Positions 26,193-35,843 of a stretch of DNA of 64,000 bases are shown here, piece after piece. Numbering within the stretch: the first letter of the stretch is position 1; each line of letters starts with the position of its first letter. Position numbers and translations under genes: made by a program. The stretch spans positions 1-64,000 of the forward strand of contig NZ_JABWCV010000017.1 of the NCBI RefSeq assembly GCF_013371085.1, given 5' to 3'. Under the pieces are notes generated by a model, which made no database searches, had not been told where the DNA came from, and saw only the letters and a list, made by a program, of their open reading frames with translations. The stretch comes from Vreelandella maris (GTDB lineage: Bacteria; Pseudomonadota; Gammaproteobacteria; Pseudomonadales; Halomonadaceae).

Positions 26193-29100
26193 TTATCGAG
26201 ACAGCATAAATTCCCGAGGATCAATTTCCTCGCCTTGGGCAGGGGAAGGGATCGATTCATTGCTTGATGAATCTGATGAAGAACCCCCTGAACGGACCTG
26301 TATCCTTGTTATCGTTGCTTCAGTTGCGTTCAAGGTGGGTCCATTTCTGGCCTGGGAGTCAATCTGAGACTGACTAGGCGGGGCTTCGACATCAACCGGC
26401 TCAAAAGTGCCATCGCCACCATATTGGTAATATGCATGCCCGTCTTCTCGCTCGACTGCATAGATTGCTTGCCCATGACCACTCTCATCTTGGGTGTAAA
26501 GCGCGGGTACGAACATATCATTGCCGACTTGAATATTCGTTCTATCGCCACCCGTGATCATGGCGTCAGCGTTGCTGGCATCAGCTGCCGCTAGATCCCT
26601 GCGATCAGCAACAGTAAAGCTCTCACCTGTGTCTATAACATGGTAACTATCAGGACGAACAACAGGAGCCTGGGCATTGGCTTGTATATCATTCAATTGC
26701 GTAGGCGAATCAACAGATAGCCCGCTGACACCAATAGCACCAATAGGCGATGTAGTGGCGTCTGCATGACTTGCCCTTTCATTAACATCGGCGGTGTTGG
26801 CCCCTACTGTCCCCATGACAAGGGCCCCTCGGCCGGAAATGTCTTTTACATCTTCACTCATTTGTCCTTCTACTTTACTCCGGACAACATCAAAATCACT
26901 TTGTATGCCAGCTACAGCGTGAGGATTTGCAGCTGTAGGAAGCGAGCCTGAACGGCTAGTTGTGTATTCCTCACTTGCTCGTTGCTGAACCTGCACGGCC
27001 TCTTGGTAATCATTTGAAGCCGCGTAGAGCATTGATGCTCGGTCTTCACCGGCACGGCTTTCAAGAACCTGACGTGATTCCCCTTCGGTAAACTTCTGGG
27101 AGTAACGACTACCATCTTGTCCTGTAACACTTAGCGTGCCGTCTTCACCAAAAACGAGCTTTCCAGTATCTGCCTGCGCAACACTGGTGGTTTCTTCGCG
27201 CGCATCTTGATCCGACTGGGACCTACGCACTCCGGCCTCAACAGCCGCCGAGCCTCGGTAATAACCACTTATGCCACTGCTAAGGCTAAGCCCAAGCTCG
27301 CCTTTAACACCTGCTTCAGCTGCCACCTTACCTGCTGCGTGCATGGTCATATCGTTTATTTCGCGCTCAGAAAGACCTGTTTGATCCATCACTTGACGGG
27401 TTGCACCCAATTCACTCATATACCTCTGACCTTGGGTGTCTTGACTCATTCGAGACCAATCAATCGAACCGTCTTGCATATAGCCATTGTCTTGGGCGTA
27501 TTGAGTAGCACCTCGAAGGGAATCGGTCATCATACTTTGAGACTGCTGTGAGAACGACTCCTTGGCTTCTTGAGTGCGCTGTGTAGCCTCTGAGTATGAT
27601 TGCGAAGCCGAATAGTTCGCTCTAAAGTCAGCTGGGCGTAAGCCCACGTTCATATCTTGGCCGCTCATACTGGTCACAGTAGAAGCTCCAACCCCTACAT
27701 GGTGGGCCGATACTTCTTCCCCAGAGCTATAACGGTGAGAGGTTTGGTGAGCATTCATGTTCGCGTTGTTCATACTTACCTGGCCAGCCGAAGCTGCACC
27801 TGTAGACATGTTGTTCGCGGCTGTCGCCGCTTGTTGGCTACCAGATGCCCTGTCCAAGACAGAGGTGAAGGCGTAACCGCTGCCAGATACTAGCCCCCAC
27901 ATGATGGCGGGAACTAAGGTGGACATAAAACCTGATGCCATCACCATCTTGTCCGACATCTCGCTGACTGCGCTCATATTGGCCATGGTGAGACCATCAG
28001 CGAGGTATCCCGCTGTCTGCCCCTGGAAATAGAGCATCATGATGTAGTTCACGATAGCGAGCCCTGGCCACCATAAAATGAGCCAGGTCATCACCTGGGC
28101 ATACGAGGTGCCCATCTTCTTGCCTAAGCCGGGGACCAACACCGCAGCAAACACAATCGGCGCCAGCCCAATCACGAATGCCTGAAGGATCGCGAAGAAA
28201 TAGCCCGCCATATCCCGGAAGAGAATAGCTGTGCTATACCATCCAGATTGCTGGGCACGTCGAGCCTGTTCCATATTCAAGGCTGAGATCAGCTCGTTGG
28301 AGCCTGTGGCCATTGCTGCGTATTCATAGGTGCCTGAGTACATTTCTGCGATTGCGGCTTGTGTGGCAAGCCCTGTGGCGTCCTGAACGGCACTTCCCCC
28401 TGAGGCCCAGCGAAACGAATCATCCAGAGCGGCTTGTGCCAGCGCTGTTGAACCTGCTGCCTGCTGAAGCCAGAACGGGGAAGCTTCCCTCATGCCGTTC
28501 AATAGCGCGGGAGCTGCAGTCTGCAAACGGTTGTCAATGCTCGCGTAGGCCTCATCGCAAGCCTGCATGCCACCATTTGGATCGGTCGAGTCATAAACGA
28601 CGGTATAAACTGCCCGGTTCAGGTTATTGCCTAAAACCCCCCATGCATTTTGTGAGGTAATTAGCGTCACCGGGGATATTTTGCCGCTAAAAATATTCGG
28701 CAACGCACAGTCATTCATGAAACTTTGAATGCTTGATCGCAGGTACGGATCAGTCAGGCGAATCTTCTTCATGTCATTCAACATGCTTGCCGCCATGCCA
28801 ATGGGAGCCCCCTCTGAAATACGTAGATTTTCGAAGTTTGGCGTCGTGAAGTTAGTTTCAATGCCGTTTGTAGCCCACATCCCTATCTCTGAGATGACAA
28901 CAGCAGGAAGACCGATGGCTGCCGGAACGCCTTCAATTCGTTGAATGAATTGGGGCGACCCAACGCCATCCCACACCATGTCTTCAATAAGAATATCGAC
29001 CTTCAAAGAGAACAGCATGTAGACAGTAAGAATCATGCCGGCAAAATACATGGCCACCTTTTGCAGACTTCCACCCAGGATTCCCGTAAAGCACATCGCA

Positions 29101-29327
29101 AGGAAGCCGGCCATCGCCAAGAACAGCGCCAAGTTCCTGAACCCAGGGTTTGAGTCAGGGTCAGTCAGGCGTTTAATCGCCTCCAGTATTTGCGCCAGCG
29201 CATAACCATTGCCATAGCCATAAAATGTCCAAGTGTCACCACTTGCAGGCGTCATGGTCTCTGCGATTGCTAACCCCGGAACAGCGACCAATCCAATAGC
29301 TATAAGGGCAGGAACAAGCCATTTCAT
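26193..29327 (-). CDS. traG: F-type conjugal transfer protein TraG
   Basis: 1044 residues. The N-terminal half has a signal-like start and several TM segments (GFRNLALFLAMAGFLAMCFT, FFAILQAFVIGLAPIVFAAV), as in F TraG, which combines pilus assembly and mating-pair stabilisation. The C-terminal half is long, hydrophilic and Ser/Gln-rich, exposed to the periplasm. It shares a codon boundary with traH (29327) in the F order traF-traH-traG. Confidence 0.9.
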   Translation of the reverse strand: MKWLVPALIAIGLVAVPGLAIAETMTPASGDTWTFYGYGNGYALAQILEAIKRLTDPDSNPGFRNLALFLAMAGFLAMCFTGILGGSLQKVAMYFAGMILTVYMLFSLKVDILIEDMVWDGVGSPQFIQRIEGVPAAIGLPAVVISEIGMWATNGIETNFTTPNFENLRISEGAPIGMAASMLNDMKKIRLTDPYLRSSIQSFMNDCALPNIFSGKISPVTLITSQNAWGVLGNNLNRAVYTVVYDSTDPNGGMQACDEAYASIDNRLQTAAPALLNGMREASPFWLQQAAGSTALAQAALDDSFRWASGGSAVQDATGLATQAAIAEMYSGTYEYAAMATGSNELISALNMEQARRAQQSGWYSTAILFRDMAGYFFAILQAFVIGLAPIVFAAVLVPGLGKKMGTSYAQVMTWLILWWPGLAIVNYIMMLYFQGQTAGYLADGLTMANMSAVSEMSDKMVMASGFMSTLVPAIMWGLVSGSGYAFTSVLDRASGSQQAATAANNMSTGAASAGQVSMNNANMNAHQTSHRYSSGEEVSAHHVGVGASTVTSMSGQDMNVGLRPADFRANYSASQSYSEATQRTQEAKESFSQQSQSMMTDSLRGATQYAQDNGYMQDGSIDWSRMSQDTQGQRYMSELGATRQVMDQTGLSEREINDMTMHAAGKVAAEAGVKGELGLSLSSGISGYYRGSAAVEAGVRRSQSDQDAREETTSVAQADTGKLVFGEDGTLSVTGQDGSRYSQKFTEGESRQVLESRAGEDRASMLYAASNDYQEAVQVQQRASEEYTTSRSGSLPTAANPHAVAGIQSDFDVVRSKVEGQMSEDVKDISGRGALVMGTVGANTADVNERASHADATTSPIGAIGVSGLSVDSPTQLNDIQANAQAPVVRPDSYHVIDTGESFTVADRRDLAAADASNADAMITGGDRTNIQVGNDMFVPALYTQDESGHGQAIYAVEREDGHAYYQYGGDGTFEPVDVEAPPSQSQIDSQARNGPTLNATEATITRIQVRSGGSSSDSSSNESIPSPAQGEEIDPREFMLSR

Positions 29328-30886
29328 CAGTCCATCTCCCGAACCATATCACGAGCGAAATCCATGCCGGATAGACCCATGGCATGAAGATTTCGCAACG
29401 TGGCGCGGTTGATCTTGTCAACCTGGCTCATTATGTTTTCCTGAGTCTCAGCCATAAGGTTAATTTGCTGAGCCTTCTGGGAGGTCATGACAACTAGCTC
29501 ATTCTGGGCCTCGCGGAATTCGCGCAAGATCTCACCCGGCACGGATGATGTCATCGATGTCTTAGCCGTTGCCTGGACGGCATAGCGAATGTACTCAATG
29601 GAGATCATGTAAGACAGAATGGTCGAGTTACCAACTACTAGGTCGTAGGCAAGGTCCGGGTAGGTCGCTGCAACATTAACTGCTTGATAGAGCGGGAAGG
29701 GCGCTGCAGCAATAATGGCCTTTTGAGAAGCGGTCAGCGGGGTGCCACTGGCAACGTTCTTAACCGCACCTTCCAATTCCATAATCACCGTGGTCAAAAA
29801 GCCGTGGCCTAGTGATATATCCTCAACCTTTGCTTTGTTCGGGTTCCAACAGTCTCTCAGATCACTGTTGCTACAAGTATAAATCTCGGTGGCCTGGCCT
29901 GAGGCGCCTGACCATATCTTGTCCTCGCAAAAGCTGTTCACGAAGTCAGCGTATTCAATGACGGTCGGCGAGGCTTTATCACTTCCGCACAGGAATATGT
30001 CCAGCATCGCATCGGCAGTTTCGATGGTTGGCGCAAAGGTGTTCGAGTCGCCACTACCCCCTTTGTTGCGAACCTCAGTACCAATCCAACTCATCAATAG
30101 CTCGGCAAATATCTTGTTCTCTGCCCCCATGTTGTTCCTGCCATCTCGCCCAGGGGCAATACCTGCTTCTTGAAGGCCTAGCCATGTGCGGTTGCCATCA
30201 AGCTCTAAGGCCAGTGCGCGATCCCCGGGATTGTTGCTGAGGTGGTCTCGCACTTCGCGGCCCGAATCCGATTTGCTATCACAAGTGTCCTTCTGGGCTG
30301 CCAGCCAGTCACTTTCCACGCCCTCAAACATCCCTACCGAACTACACCAGAGATTCCCTAATTCGCCGGAGTAGTCAGGGAACCCCTCAACCAGTGCGGT
30401 AGCAGCCTCACAGCTGTCCTGGGATAGTTTCGCCGCCGCCTGTGCCATGCGTTGTGCGAACTCAAGCACATCCCCACAAATAGGGCAGAGCTGTTTGAGC
30501 GCGAGCTGGAAGGAGAGGGCTACAACCCCTTGGGCGATTTGCTCCAACATCTGCTGGATCTGCTCACTGTCGATATAGGAGAAGCCACCAAAATGCGCGT
30601 CGATGCCATTGCAGCCTACGTCTAGCCGCGGCGGGTCCATGTTGACTAGCGAGTAGCGGTTCTGAGAAAACCGCATGGTCAACCCCCCGGCCGTGTATCC
30701 ATGCCGTGTCCTGGTCTCAAACGACGCTGCGCTGTTTGAGCTACTGAAGCCGCCTCCGGCACTGGATAGCCGGTCAAACGCATTTTCGAGTGCGTTGGCT
30801 TCAGCCAGGCTTGTGGTGGCCGTTATCGACATTCCGCTGATCACGGCTGTTGCCACCATGGTTACCAATTTGTTTCTGGAGAACAT
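29327..30886 (-). CDS. traH: F-type conjugal transfer protein TraH
   Basis: 519 residues, signal peptide near MVATAVISGMSITATTSLAE. Conserved pieces are TRHGYTAGGLTMRF, GCNGIDAHFGGFSYIDSEQI and LCPICGDVLEFAQRMAQA. TraH is a periplasmic/outer-membrane pilus assembly protein. Length is within the family range. Overlaps or abuts traF and traG, so one transcript. Confidence 0.95.
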   Translation of the reverse strand: MFSRNKLVTMVATAVISGMSITATTSLAEANALENAFDRLSSAGGGFSSSNSAASFETRTRHGYTAGGLTMRFSQNRYSLVNMDPPRLDVGCNGIDAHFGGFSYIDSEQIQQMLEQIAQGVVALSFQLALKQLCPICGDVLEFAQRMAQAAAKLSQDSCEAATALVEGFPDYSGELGNLWCSSVGMFEGVESDWLAAQKDTCDSKSDSGREVRDHLSNNPGDRALALELDGNRTWLGLQEAGIAPGRDGRNNMGAENKIFAELLMSWIGTEVRNKGGSGDSNTFAPTIETADAMLDIFLCGSDKASPTVIEYADFVNSFCEDKIWSGASGQATEIYTCSNSDLRDCWNPNKAKVEDISLGHGFLTTVIMELEGAVKNVASGTPLTASQKAIIAAAPFPLYQAVNVAATYPDLAYDLVVGNSTILSYMISIEYIRYAVQATAKTSMTSSVPGEILREFREAQNELVVMTSQKAQQINLMAETQENIMSQVDKINRATLRNLHAMGLSGMDFARDMVREMD

Positions 30887-31905
30887 TACTCAACTCCTTG
30901 GGGAATGCCGGCGCCGAGGCCACCGGATGACCGTTCCAGCATGTCGGGAACGCTGAAATCAACGGGAGGACTCGTGCCATCACCAACCGCCTCGAGGCCC
31001 TTTTCTGCTGCTCGTTGGATAGCACCAAAGAAGACCTCAATCCTCGAGGTAATCCGCTGCGCTGCTTCAACACCACTGGAGACGCGGAACCAAAGATCAT
31101 CCTGTGGCAGGTAAAGCCAGAGGTCCGGTACCGCTTCGACGGCAAGGTGGCCAGCAGCCTCTACTGAGCGTCCTGTGGTATCGCAGCTGTTCGAGAACTC
31201 TGGCATGCACCCCCCATCAAGTGGGGCGTTGTAAATGGTGAGCCCAGTACGTCGTTCGAGCTGCTTCATAACTGGTTGCATGTCATGACAGAATTGGCAG
31301 CTAGACCGGGTAAACCAGACGAGAAACCCATTCTGGTCATCTATCTCTTCCATGACCGCATTGCGCTTGCCATCGCGTGCTCGTGACGCTGCACGAAGCC
31401 CAAAGGAGGAGACGGGGCTATGTACGAGGGGGTTGAGGTCCTGGTTTTGGATCTGATTCCACTCCCACATCCTCGACATTGTGATGGCTTGGTCGACGGC
31501 CCATCGCATATACCGCTGAAAGGCCTCGACTGTCTCTGGATTGTTGGGGTTCATCACAGACTGGTTAAGCAGCATGTCGCGCTGCTTGGCTTGAAACTCG
31601 AAGCTCCCCTCTGGGTCGACAAAACCACAAGAGGGCTCCCACTGTTCTGGGTCCGTACAATCCAGCTCCTCTTCAGGCGCCTTGGCCATCGGTATCTCGA
31701 CTGGGGGCTCTTCGGGCTCTTCTTCCTCATCATCATCTAAGTGCCCCCAGAACCAACCGCATTCGCGAGCATTATTGCTATCAAGGCAGGCTTGCCCTCG
31801 GTCTCCACCAGGCTGGGCTATAGCGGTCGAACTCAGCGTTAGCAAAAGCGCCAGCATTAGCCGCAGAAATGGCGCCGGCAAAGGGCCAGCGGTAATGTGT
31901 TTCAT
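30886..31905 (-). CDS. traF: F-type conjugal transfer protein TraF
   Basis: 339 residues from ATG 31905 (MKHITAGPLPAPFLRLMLAL); an in-frame extension to 32019 lies inside the upstream gene. Signal peptide, then an acidic stretch, then a thioredoxin-like domain with CxxC in VWFTRSSCQFCHDMQPVMKQ. TraF is periplasmic and may act in disulfide formation in the Cys-rich Tra proteins (TraU, TraN, TraH). Its ATG overlaps the preceding stop (CTATGA). Confidence 0.9.
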   Translation of the reverse strand: MKHITAGPLPAPFLRLMLALLLTLSSTAIAQPGGDRGQACLDSNNARECGWFWGHLDDDEEEEPEEPPVEIPMAKAPEEELDCTDPEQWEPSCGFVDPEGSFEFQAKQRDMLLNQSVMNPNNPETVEAFQRYMRWAVDQAITMSRMWEWNQIQNQDLNPLVHSPVSSFGLRAASRARDGKRNAVMEEIDDQNGFLVWFTRSSCQFCHDMQPVMKQLERRTGLTIYNAPLDGGCMPEFSNSCDTTGRSVEAAGHLAVEAVPDLWLYLPQDDLWFRVSSGVEAAQRITSRIEVFFGAIQRAAEKGLEAVGDGTSPPVDFSVPDMLERSSGGLGAGIPQGVE

Positions 31906-32381
31906 AGCACAAGGCTCCGTATCAATATCGCGGCAATGGCCCAGGCCAACAGCACGGGCCAAAATTCTGAAGTGCCGCCATCCCACAGCTTCAGGGAATG
32001 GCGTTTGGCGGGGTGCCACACAGGCACTCCCAAAGGGGTGCCAGCATCTCCAATGACGTGAGAGAGCCCACCAACCGAGAAACCTAAGAGAAGGGCGGCA
32101 AGCAATGGCGCATCAGGTAGCCAAACGGCCGATGCCACTGCCAGCCCTAGCCAAGGGAGCAACCAGTGGGTCACAGTCCTATGGGGTATGAGCGTGGCTG
32201 GACCAATGCGGATCTCCAGCCAGTCAGGTGCCGTTGATCCAGGCAGCGCCATCGCCGCCACCGCCAGCGCAGACATCCCGCCATAAAAGGGGGTCATAAT
32301 CGCACCAGCCGATGCGCCAAGCGCCAGGCCGAATAATCGATGAGCGTTCCCGGTCAAGCTGCCTCCAAATACCTGTGTCAT
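31902..32381 (-). CDS. YdjM-like membrane metal-dependent hydrolase
   Basis: 159 residues if it starts at ATG 32381; the upstream ATG at 32408 falls inside the ERF terminator. Hydrophobic throughout, with the family motifs APDWLEIRIG, HRTVTHWLLPW and LSHVIGDAGTPLGVPVW whose His/Asp would bind metal. Related to YdjM/DUF457 LexA-regulated membrane proteins. Translationally coupled to traF, so it leads the traF-H-G operon here. Confidence 0.75.
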   Translation of the reverse strand: MTQVFGGSLTGNAHRLFGLALGASAGAIMTPFYGGMSALAVAAMALPGSTAPDWLEIRIGPATLIPHRTVTHWLLPWLGLAVASAVWLPDAPLLAALLLGFSVGGLSHVIGDAGTPLGVPVWHPAKRHSLKLWDGGTSEFWPVLLAWAIAAILIRSLVL

Positions 32382-32387
32382 GCACGC

Positions 32388-32420
32388 GAAAAAGCCCCAA
32401 CTCCACAAAGGGATGGGGCT
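32388..32420 (-). terminator. Terminator of the ERF gene
   Basis: Minus strand AGCCCCA, a 14-nt loop and TGGGGCT, then CTTTTTC. It follows the ERF stop (32429) and precedes the YdjM-like gene by only a few bases. Confidence 0.75.
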
Positions 32421-32428
32421 ATGGAACG

Positions 32429-33082
32429 TTAAGCATGTTGGGATTGCTGTCGCTGGATAATTCGGCGTCGCTGTGCGATCGCTCCCTTGAGCCGAGCTGA
32501 CAGGTGTGCATCCAGTTGAGCGCTATTGACCCAGCGTTCGGCCGAAACCAATCGCTCAACATCTGAGTTTTCAATCTCCGCTAGAATCGCTTCGCGCGAT
32601 GCCAAACGGTGACCGTTCGATACCCGCTGCTCTGATGGCTCAGGCTCTCCTCGAGAGAGAAGCACTGAGGATTCCACAGCGGCGTTATAGGCAGCATTTC
32701 CATCATCGTCCGGGCCTTGAGCAAGGCCTAGAAGAGCCATCAACCCATAGCGACGTGCATACGTCTGGGCTGACGCCACACCATGGCTATCAAGGGTCTC
32801 AACGGGCATCTCACAGTAAGAGCCAATGTACTCCCCAGAAGGACCATGAATGAGCATGGTCTCCATCACCATAGCCCCCACTGTTCCGGGCACAGGTGCC
32901 TGAACCAGTGCAATTTCAAACTTATTCAAGACGGCACGAATGCTGCCGATTATAATTGCGAGGCTTGCATAGCGGTTGTCGTACATCGGATTCGTAGAAT
33001 CCGGTGCGATCAGACCACCAAGCTCAGCCTGCACTGAAGCCAGGGCTTTGCCGATTCTGGCGATCGAGTCACTGCGATTCAT
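32429..33082 (-). CDS. ERF-family single-strand annealing protein
   Basis: 217 residues from ATG 33082. The ERF core appears as IGKALASVQAELGGLIAPDS, PMYDNRYASLAIIIGSIRAV and SAQTYARRYGLMALLGLAQG. ERF proteins anneal complementary strands in phage and plasmid recombination. C-terminal part is charged. It is preceded by the conserved hairpin leader described separately and followed by a terminator, forming a single-gene unit. Confidence 0.9.
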   Translation of the reverse strand: MNRSDSIARIGKALASVQAELGGLIAPDSTNPMYDNRYASLAIIIGSIRAVLNKFEIALVQAPVPGTVGAMVMETMLIHGPSGEYIGSYCEMPVETLDSHGVASAQTYARRYGLMALLGLAQGPDDDGNAAYNAAVESSVLLSRGEPEPSEQRVSNGHRLASREAILAEIENSDVERLVSAERWVNSAQLDAHLSARLKGAIAQRRRIIQRQQSQHA

Positions 33083-33146
33083 AACGTGCTCTCCTCTCAT
33101 CCCCCAGGTATCGGGGTCTCATGAGGGGTAGGGGCGCTACTGACAG
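33083..33146 (-). promoter_or_regulatory. Conserved hairpin leader, copy A
   Basis: On the minus strand: CTGTCAGTAGCG, CCCCTACCCCTCATGAGA, hairpin CCCC-GATACCT-GGGG, then GATGAGAGGAGCACGTT and ATG. Same order of blocks as copies B, C, D and E, with different stem sequence. GAGAGGAGC is the ribosome-binding site, so the hairpin could gate translation. Confidence 0.7.
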
Positions 33147-33260
33147 ACAAACGGGAGGTGGTATTGAGATTACCGAGAGGAGTGGCAACGCCGCTGAAGT
33201 GACACGATCCAGCGGATAAATCAAACAAACGTTTAATTTAAAAGAAAGTAGGGAGAAGTG

Positions 33261-33491
33261 ATGCACCACGCAAGGGAACTAGAATCATTCCCTAGGCCCC
33301 ATATAACCTTAGTCTCAGAACGAATAACAGATAATAAAAGCAAGGCTTGTTATGGAATGACAGATAGGGCGGTAACTTTGGACCCTGTGCTCAGAGCCTT
33401 GAGCACAGAATCACCGCCCGGAGGCATGCTATCCACGCTAAAAAGCGCCAATGCCACAGAAATGCGCTTCAAGCGAGGTAGAGTGAAATGA
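33261..33491 (+). CDS. Small hypothetical protein
   Basis: 76 residues, MHHARELESFPRPHITLVSE to FKRGRVK, with GGGAGAAGTG before the ATG. Divergent from the ERF gene. No family, no signal peptide; coding status rests on the ribosome-binding site and an uninterrupted frame. Confidence 0.4.
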   Translation: MHHARELESFPRPHITLVSERITDNKSKACYGMTDRAVTLDPVLRALSTESPPGGMLSTLKSANATEMRFKRGRVK

Positions 33492-33583
33492 CCTAAGTGA
33501 TCAGTAGCTGCTTGACCCAAACAGATTCAGCAAATATATAAAAATGCATCCTTCCTCCCGAATCCCATCATGCTGAAAATGAA

Positions 33584-33616
33584 AAACCCTCCTGACAATG
33601 GATGTCAGAAGGGTTT
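33584..33616 (-). terminator. Primase gene terminator
   Basis: Minus strand AAACCCTTCTGACATCC pairs with TGTCAGGAGGGTTT and is followed by T-rich sequence. Placed just after the primase stop (33623). Confidence 0.85.
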
Positions 33617-33622
33617 GAAGGG

Positions 33623-34714
33623 TTAAGCAGCTTTGCTCTTGCGGGGAAATCCCGTGAGCCCACTACTGGTGTACACATCAGCCCAATCAACGCTCACATC
33701 AGTTGAGCTGGATGCATCAGGGATCTTTATCGAAGCTCGAATCCCTTTCTCTAAAAGCCGAGCCTGGAGCACTTCCGCTGCGTCCTGACCAGCCTTGCGT
33801 CCTTTCCTGTCGGGTAGGTCACGATCAGCCCAAATAACGACTTCCGTGACACCCTCAGGCGGCTCGAACGACCTCATTAGGGAAGCTGACAGTACCGGCC
33901 AGACAGGCATTCCCGTAGCAGCCCGAATAGCTAGCGAGGTCTCAATACCCTCAGCCACACCGATAACGCCGGCTGTAGCTGTGCCTAAGCGAATAGCACC
34001 ACCGTGGACATCACCATCCTTCACCACAGGGAACAGCTTTTTAGCCTTGCTCACAGGCGCCTTCTCTACCACACCATTTTCTGTGCGGTTGAGATACGTC
34101 CTATGCATCGTGACAGGCTTTCCAGCCGCATCCCTGACAATGGTTATCAGTGCAGGGTAGTAGCTAACCACTTTGCCTTTCTCGATGTAGGCCATCCTAG
34201 GGTGGAGGCGTGCCTCCGTCTCGAGAACGCTAAGCATCGGCTTTACAGGCAACCCGCGGAACTGCAAGTAGCTCGCCAGCATGAAGCGACCTTCGCCTCT
34301 TCCCAGGGGTAGAGCTTCTTCCCAGCGCTTGCGCAGCGTTGGCCGGATGTCCTGCTTTTCCTCGACCTGCCGTGGCGGTGGCCGTGATACTGTAGGCGCC
34401 AGCGGCTCAACGGATTGTTCACCGAGAGCCCCCATTACCTGCTCCAGTATTTCGGGAAGAGCCCAGCCTTTCAGCTCTTTCAACAGGCTAAAACCATCCC
34501 AGTTACCGCAAGTGCAAATGGCCGTACCCCGTTGCTTGAAGCCGCGATCGAGGCGGAAGTCTTCCTTGCCACCATGTATCGGGCAATCGATGTGATGTCC
34601 CGGGTGGGCAATTGCATGCTCCAGCTCGGGGCACAGTGCCTGAAAGACCGTATCCCATTGACCTTCCGCGACACGCTTCACATCAGCAATTTCGTACTTG
34701 TTGCTATTCCTCAT
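33623..34714 (-). CDS. CHC2/Toprim DNA primase-like protein
   Basis: 363 residues from ATG 34714 (GAGAGAGGAGC upstream). An N-terminal zinc-binding region (HHIDCPIHGGKEDFRLDRGF, GTAICTCGNWDGFSL) precedes a linker and a Toprim domain (GVAEGIETSLAIRAATGMPV, EVVIWADRDLPDRKGRKAGQ). Such plasmid/phage primases start lagging-strand synthesis, and here could serve transferred single strands. It carries hairpin leader B and its own terminator. Confidence 0.85.
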   Translation of the reverse strand: MRNSNKYEIADVKRVAEGQWDTVFQALCPELEHAIAHPGHHIDCPIHGGKEDFRLDRGFKQRGTAICTCGNWDGFSLLKELKGWALPEILEQVMGALGEQSVEPLAPTVSRPPPRQVEEKQDIRPTLRKRWEEALPLGRGEGRFMLASYLQFRGLPVKPMLSVLETEARLHPRMAYIEKGKVVSYYPALITIVRDAAGKPVTMHRTYLNRTENGVVEKAPVSKAKKLFPVVKDGDVHGGAIRLGTATAGVIGVAEGIETSLAIRAATGMPVWPVLSASLMRSFEPPEGVTEVVIWADRDLPDRKGRKAGQDAAEVLQARLLEKGIRASIKIPDASSSTDVSVDWADVYTSSGLTGFPRKSKAA

Positions 34715-34780
34715 GATCTGCTCCTCTCTCATTTCCGGTCACCCGGATCTCACAATTAGATAGGGCGACCAGTGACGGCT
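34715..34780 (-). promoter_or_regulatory. Conserved hairpin leader, copy B
   Basis: Minus strand: CCGTCACTGGTCGCCCTATC, TGTGAGAT, hairpin CCGG-GTGA-CCGG, AATGAGAGAGGAGCAGATC, ATG. The stem differs from copies A, C, D and E but pairing and spacing are kept. Confidence 0.7.
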
Positions 34781-34862
34781 ATGAAGAGGTAGGGGAGACA
34801 CTGCCACCAAATAAAAATGTTCCGCATGCGAAACAATGGCAGTTGGAAGTCCTATACAGAGA

Positions 34863-34893
34863 AAAGCCCCTCCCGATTAATCGGAGAGGGGCT
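34863..34893. terminator. Strong hairpin terminator
   Basis: AAGCCCCTCCCGATTAATCGGAGAGGGGCTT, long near-perfect stem flanked by A and T runs, located after the decayed gene at 34923-35162 (minus) and before leader B. Confidence 0.8.
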
Positions 34894-34922
34894 TGAAGGG
34901 TGCCTAGTCGTTCAGTGTGTGG

Positions 34923-35162
34923 CTAAGCCGCGGAATGCGTCTTGAGCCACTTCTGTTGCCAGGCAGCTTTGTCCTGCTCACTAATACTTTGCAAGCAGTT
35001 GCCAATGAGGCGGGCCACAGCACGAAATGCACAATGCACCACTACTTGGCCCAGCAGTAACTCGACCAAGCATGGTCACGCATACCGAGCTATACGGAAC
35101 TGCTTCATCACTTCGGGGCAGAGGGATTGCGGCGTGTGAGGCTCCCTATGTGATGGTTGCAT
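34923..35162 (-). pseudogene. Small plasmid protein with internal TGA
   Basis: From ATG 35162 the frame reads MQPSHREPHTPQSLC...FRIARYA, a TGA at 35076-35078 (codon 29), then PCLVELLLGQVVVHCAFRAV and ends WQQKWLKTHSAA at 34923. The length after repair is 79 residues. It sits before a terminator like its neighbours. Family unknown; the frame is consistent but no homology is recognised, so this is tentative. Confidence 0.4.
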
Positions 35163-35756
35163 GAAGAGCAAGGGGTAGAGCCGGATCACCAAGCAAAGCG
35201 GATCGACTCAGAGAAAAGACGTATACAAGCGTGTCTCAGTTCTATGCCGTCCGCTTCGCTATCAGACCAAGTGCTGCAAGCCTGTTGGCTGTAATTGGAA
35301 ACCCGTATAGAGGCGGGCACAACGTCCCACACCTCCGCACGACTTGCACTAAGCGCGGCAGCCGCATTGTTACTCAATACTGACAGAGAGGGACAGCGGC
35401 TACCTAACCAGGGCGATGTGGACAGTTACTTGAGTGCGGTGCCCGGACAAGCAGCCTTGGTGACGGGGTTTACCAATTTCTTAAATCGCCAGCATGCCAC
35501 CACACTGACCCCTAGGGTGGATGAGAAACGGGCAAGAAAACGGCGAAAAGAAAAGTTGGCTCGCACCATGATTCAAATGGCTAAGTGTACTGATCAAGGG
35601 GAGGAGTGGAAGGAACGATGGATCGTCACTACCATGGAATACTGTCATGACAAGAAAGTATCTAAAAAAGCACTCCGTCAACAGACCATAGAGCATTCAG
35701 GAGACGGGGTTCGGGTTAGCATGGAGGGCGTGAGCTACTGGCTGCCTATTGTATAA
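35157..35756 (+). pseudogene. Integrase-like (core-binding) protein with internal TAA
   Basis: The longest frame starts at TTG 35295 (153 residues) but is open for 46 codons upstream except for a TAA at 35292-35294. SLSDQVLQACW / LETRIEAGTT reads continuously across it. The piece DVDSYLSAVPGQAALVTGFT then NFLNRQHATTLT looks like the SAM-like core-binding domain of a tyrosine recombinase; no catalytic domain follows. Either a truncated recombinase or an unrelated small protein. Confidence 0.4.
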
Positions 35757-35808
35757 GAGTAAAACGTTAGCTCTGCTGTTTGTCGTTAGGTGCGCTATGG
35801 GGGCCGCC

Positions 35809-35824
35809 CCGGCCTTTTGGCCGG
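35809..35824. terminator. GC-rich hairpin between convergent genes
   Basis: CCGGCC-TTTT-GGCCGG between the integrase-like remnant and the transmembrane anchor gene. No long T-run, so terminator strength is uncertain. Confidence 0.45.
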
Positions 35825-35843
35825 AGCGGTTCAGTTAAGGGAA

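Noticed and set aside
35780-35840. Integron attC site (GTTAGGT with hairpin)
   Set aside because: Only one core-like heptamer; no matching RYYYAAC partner at the right distance and no integrase of the integron type.
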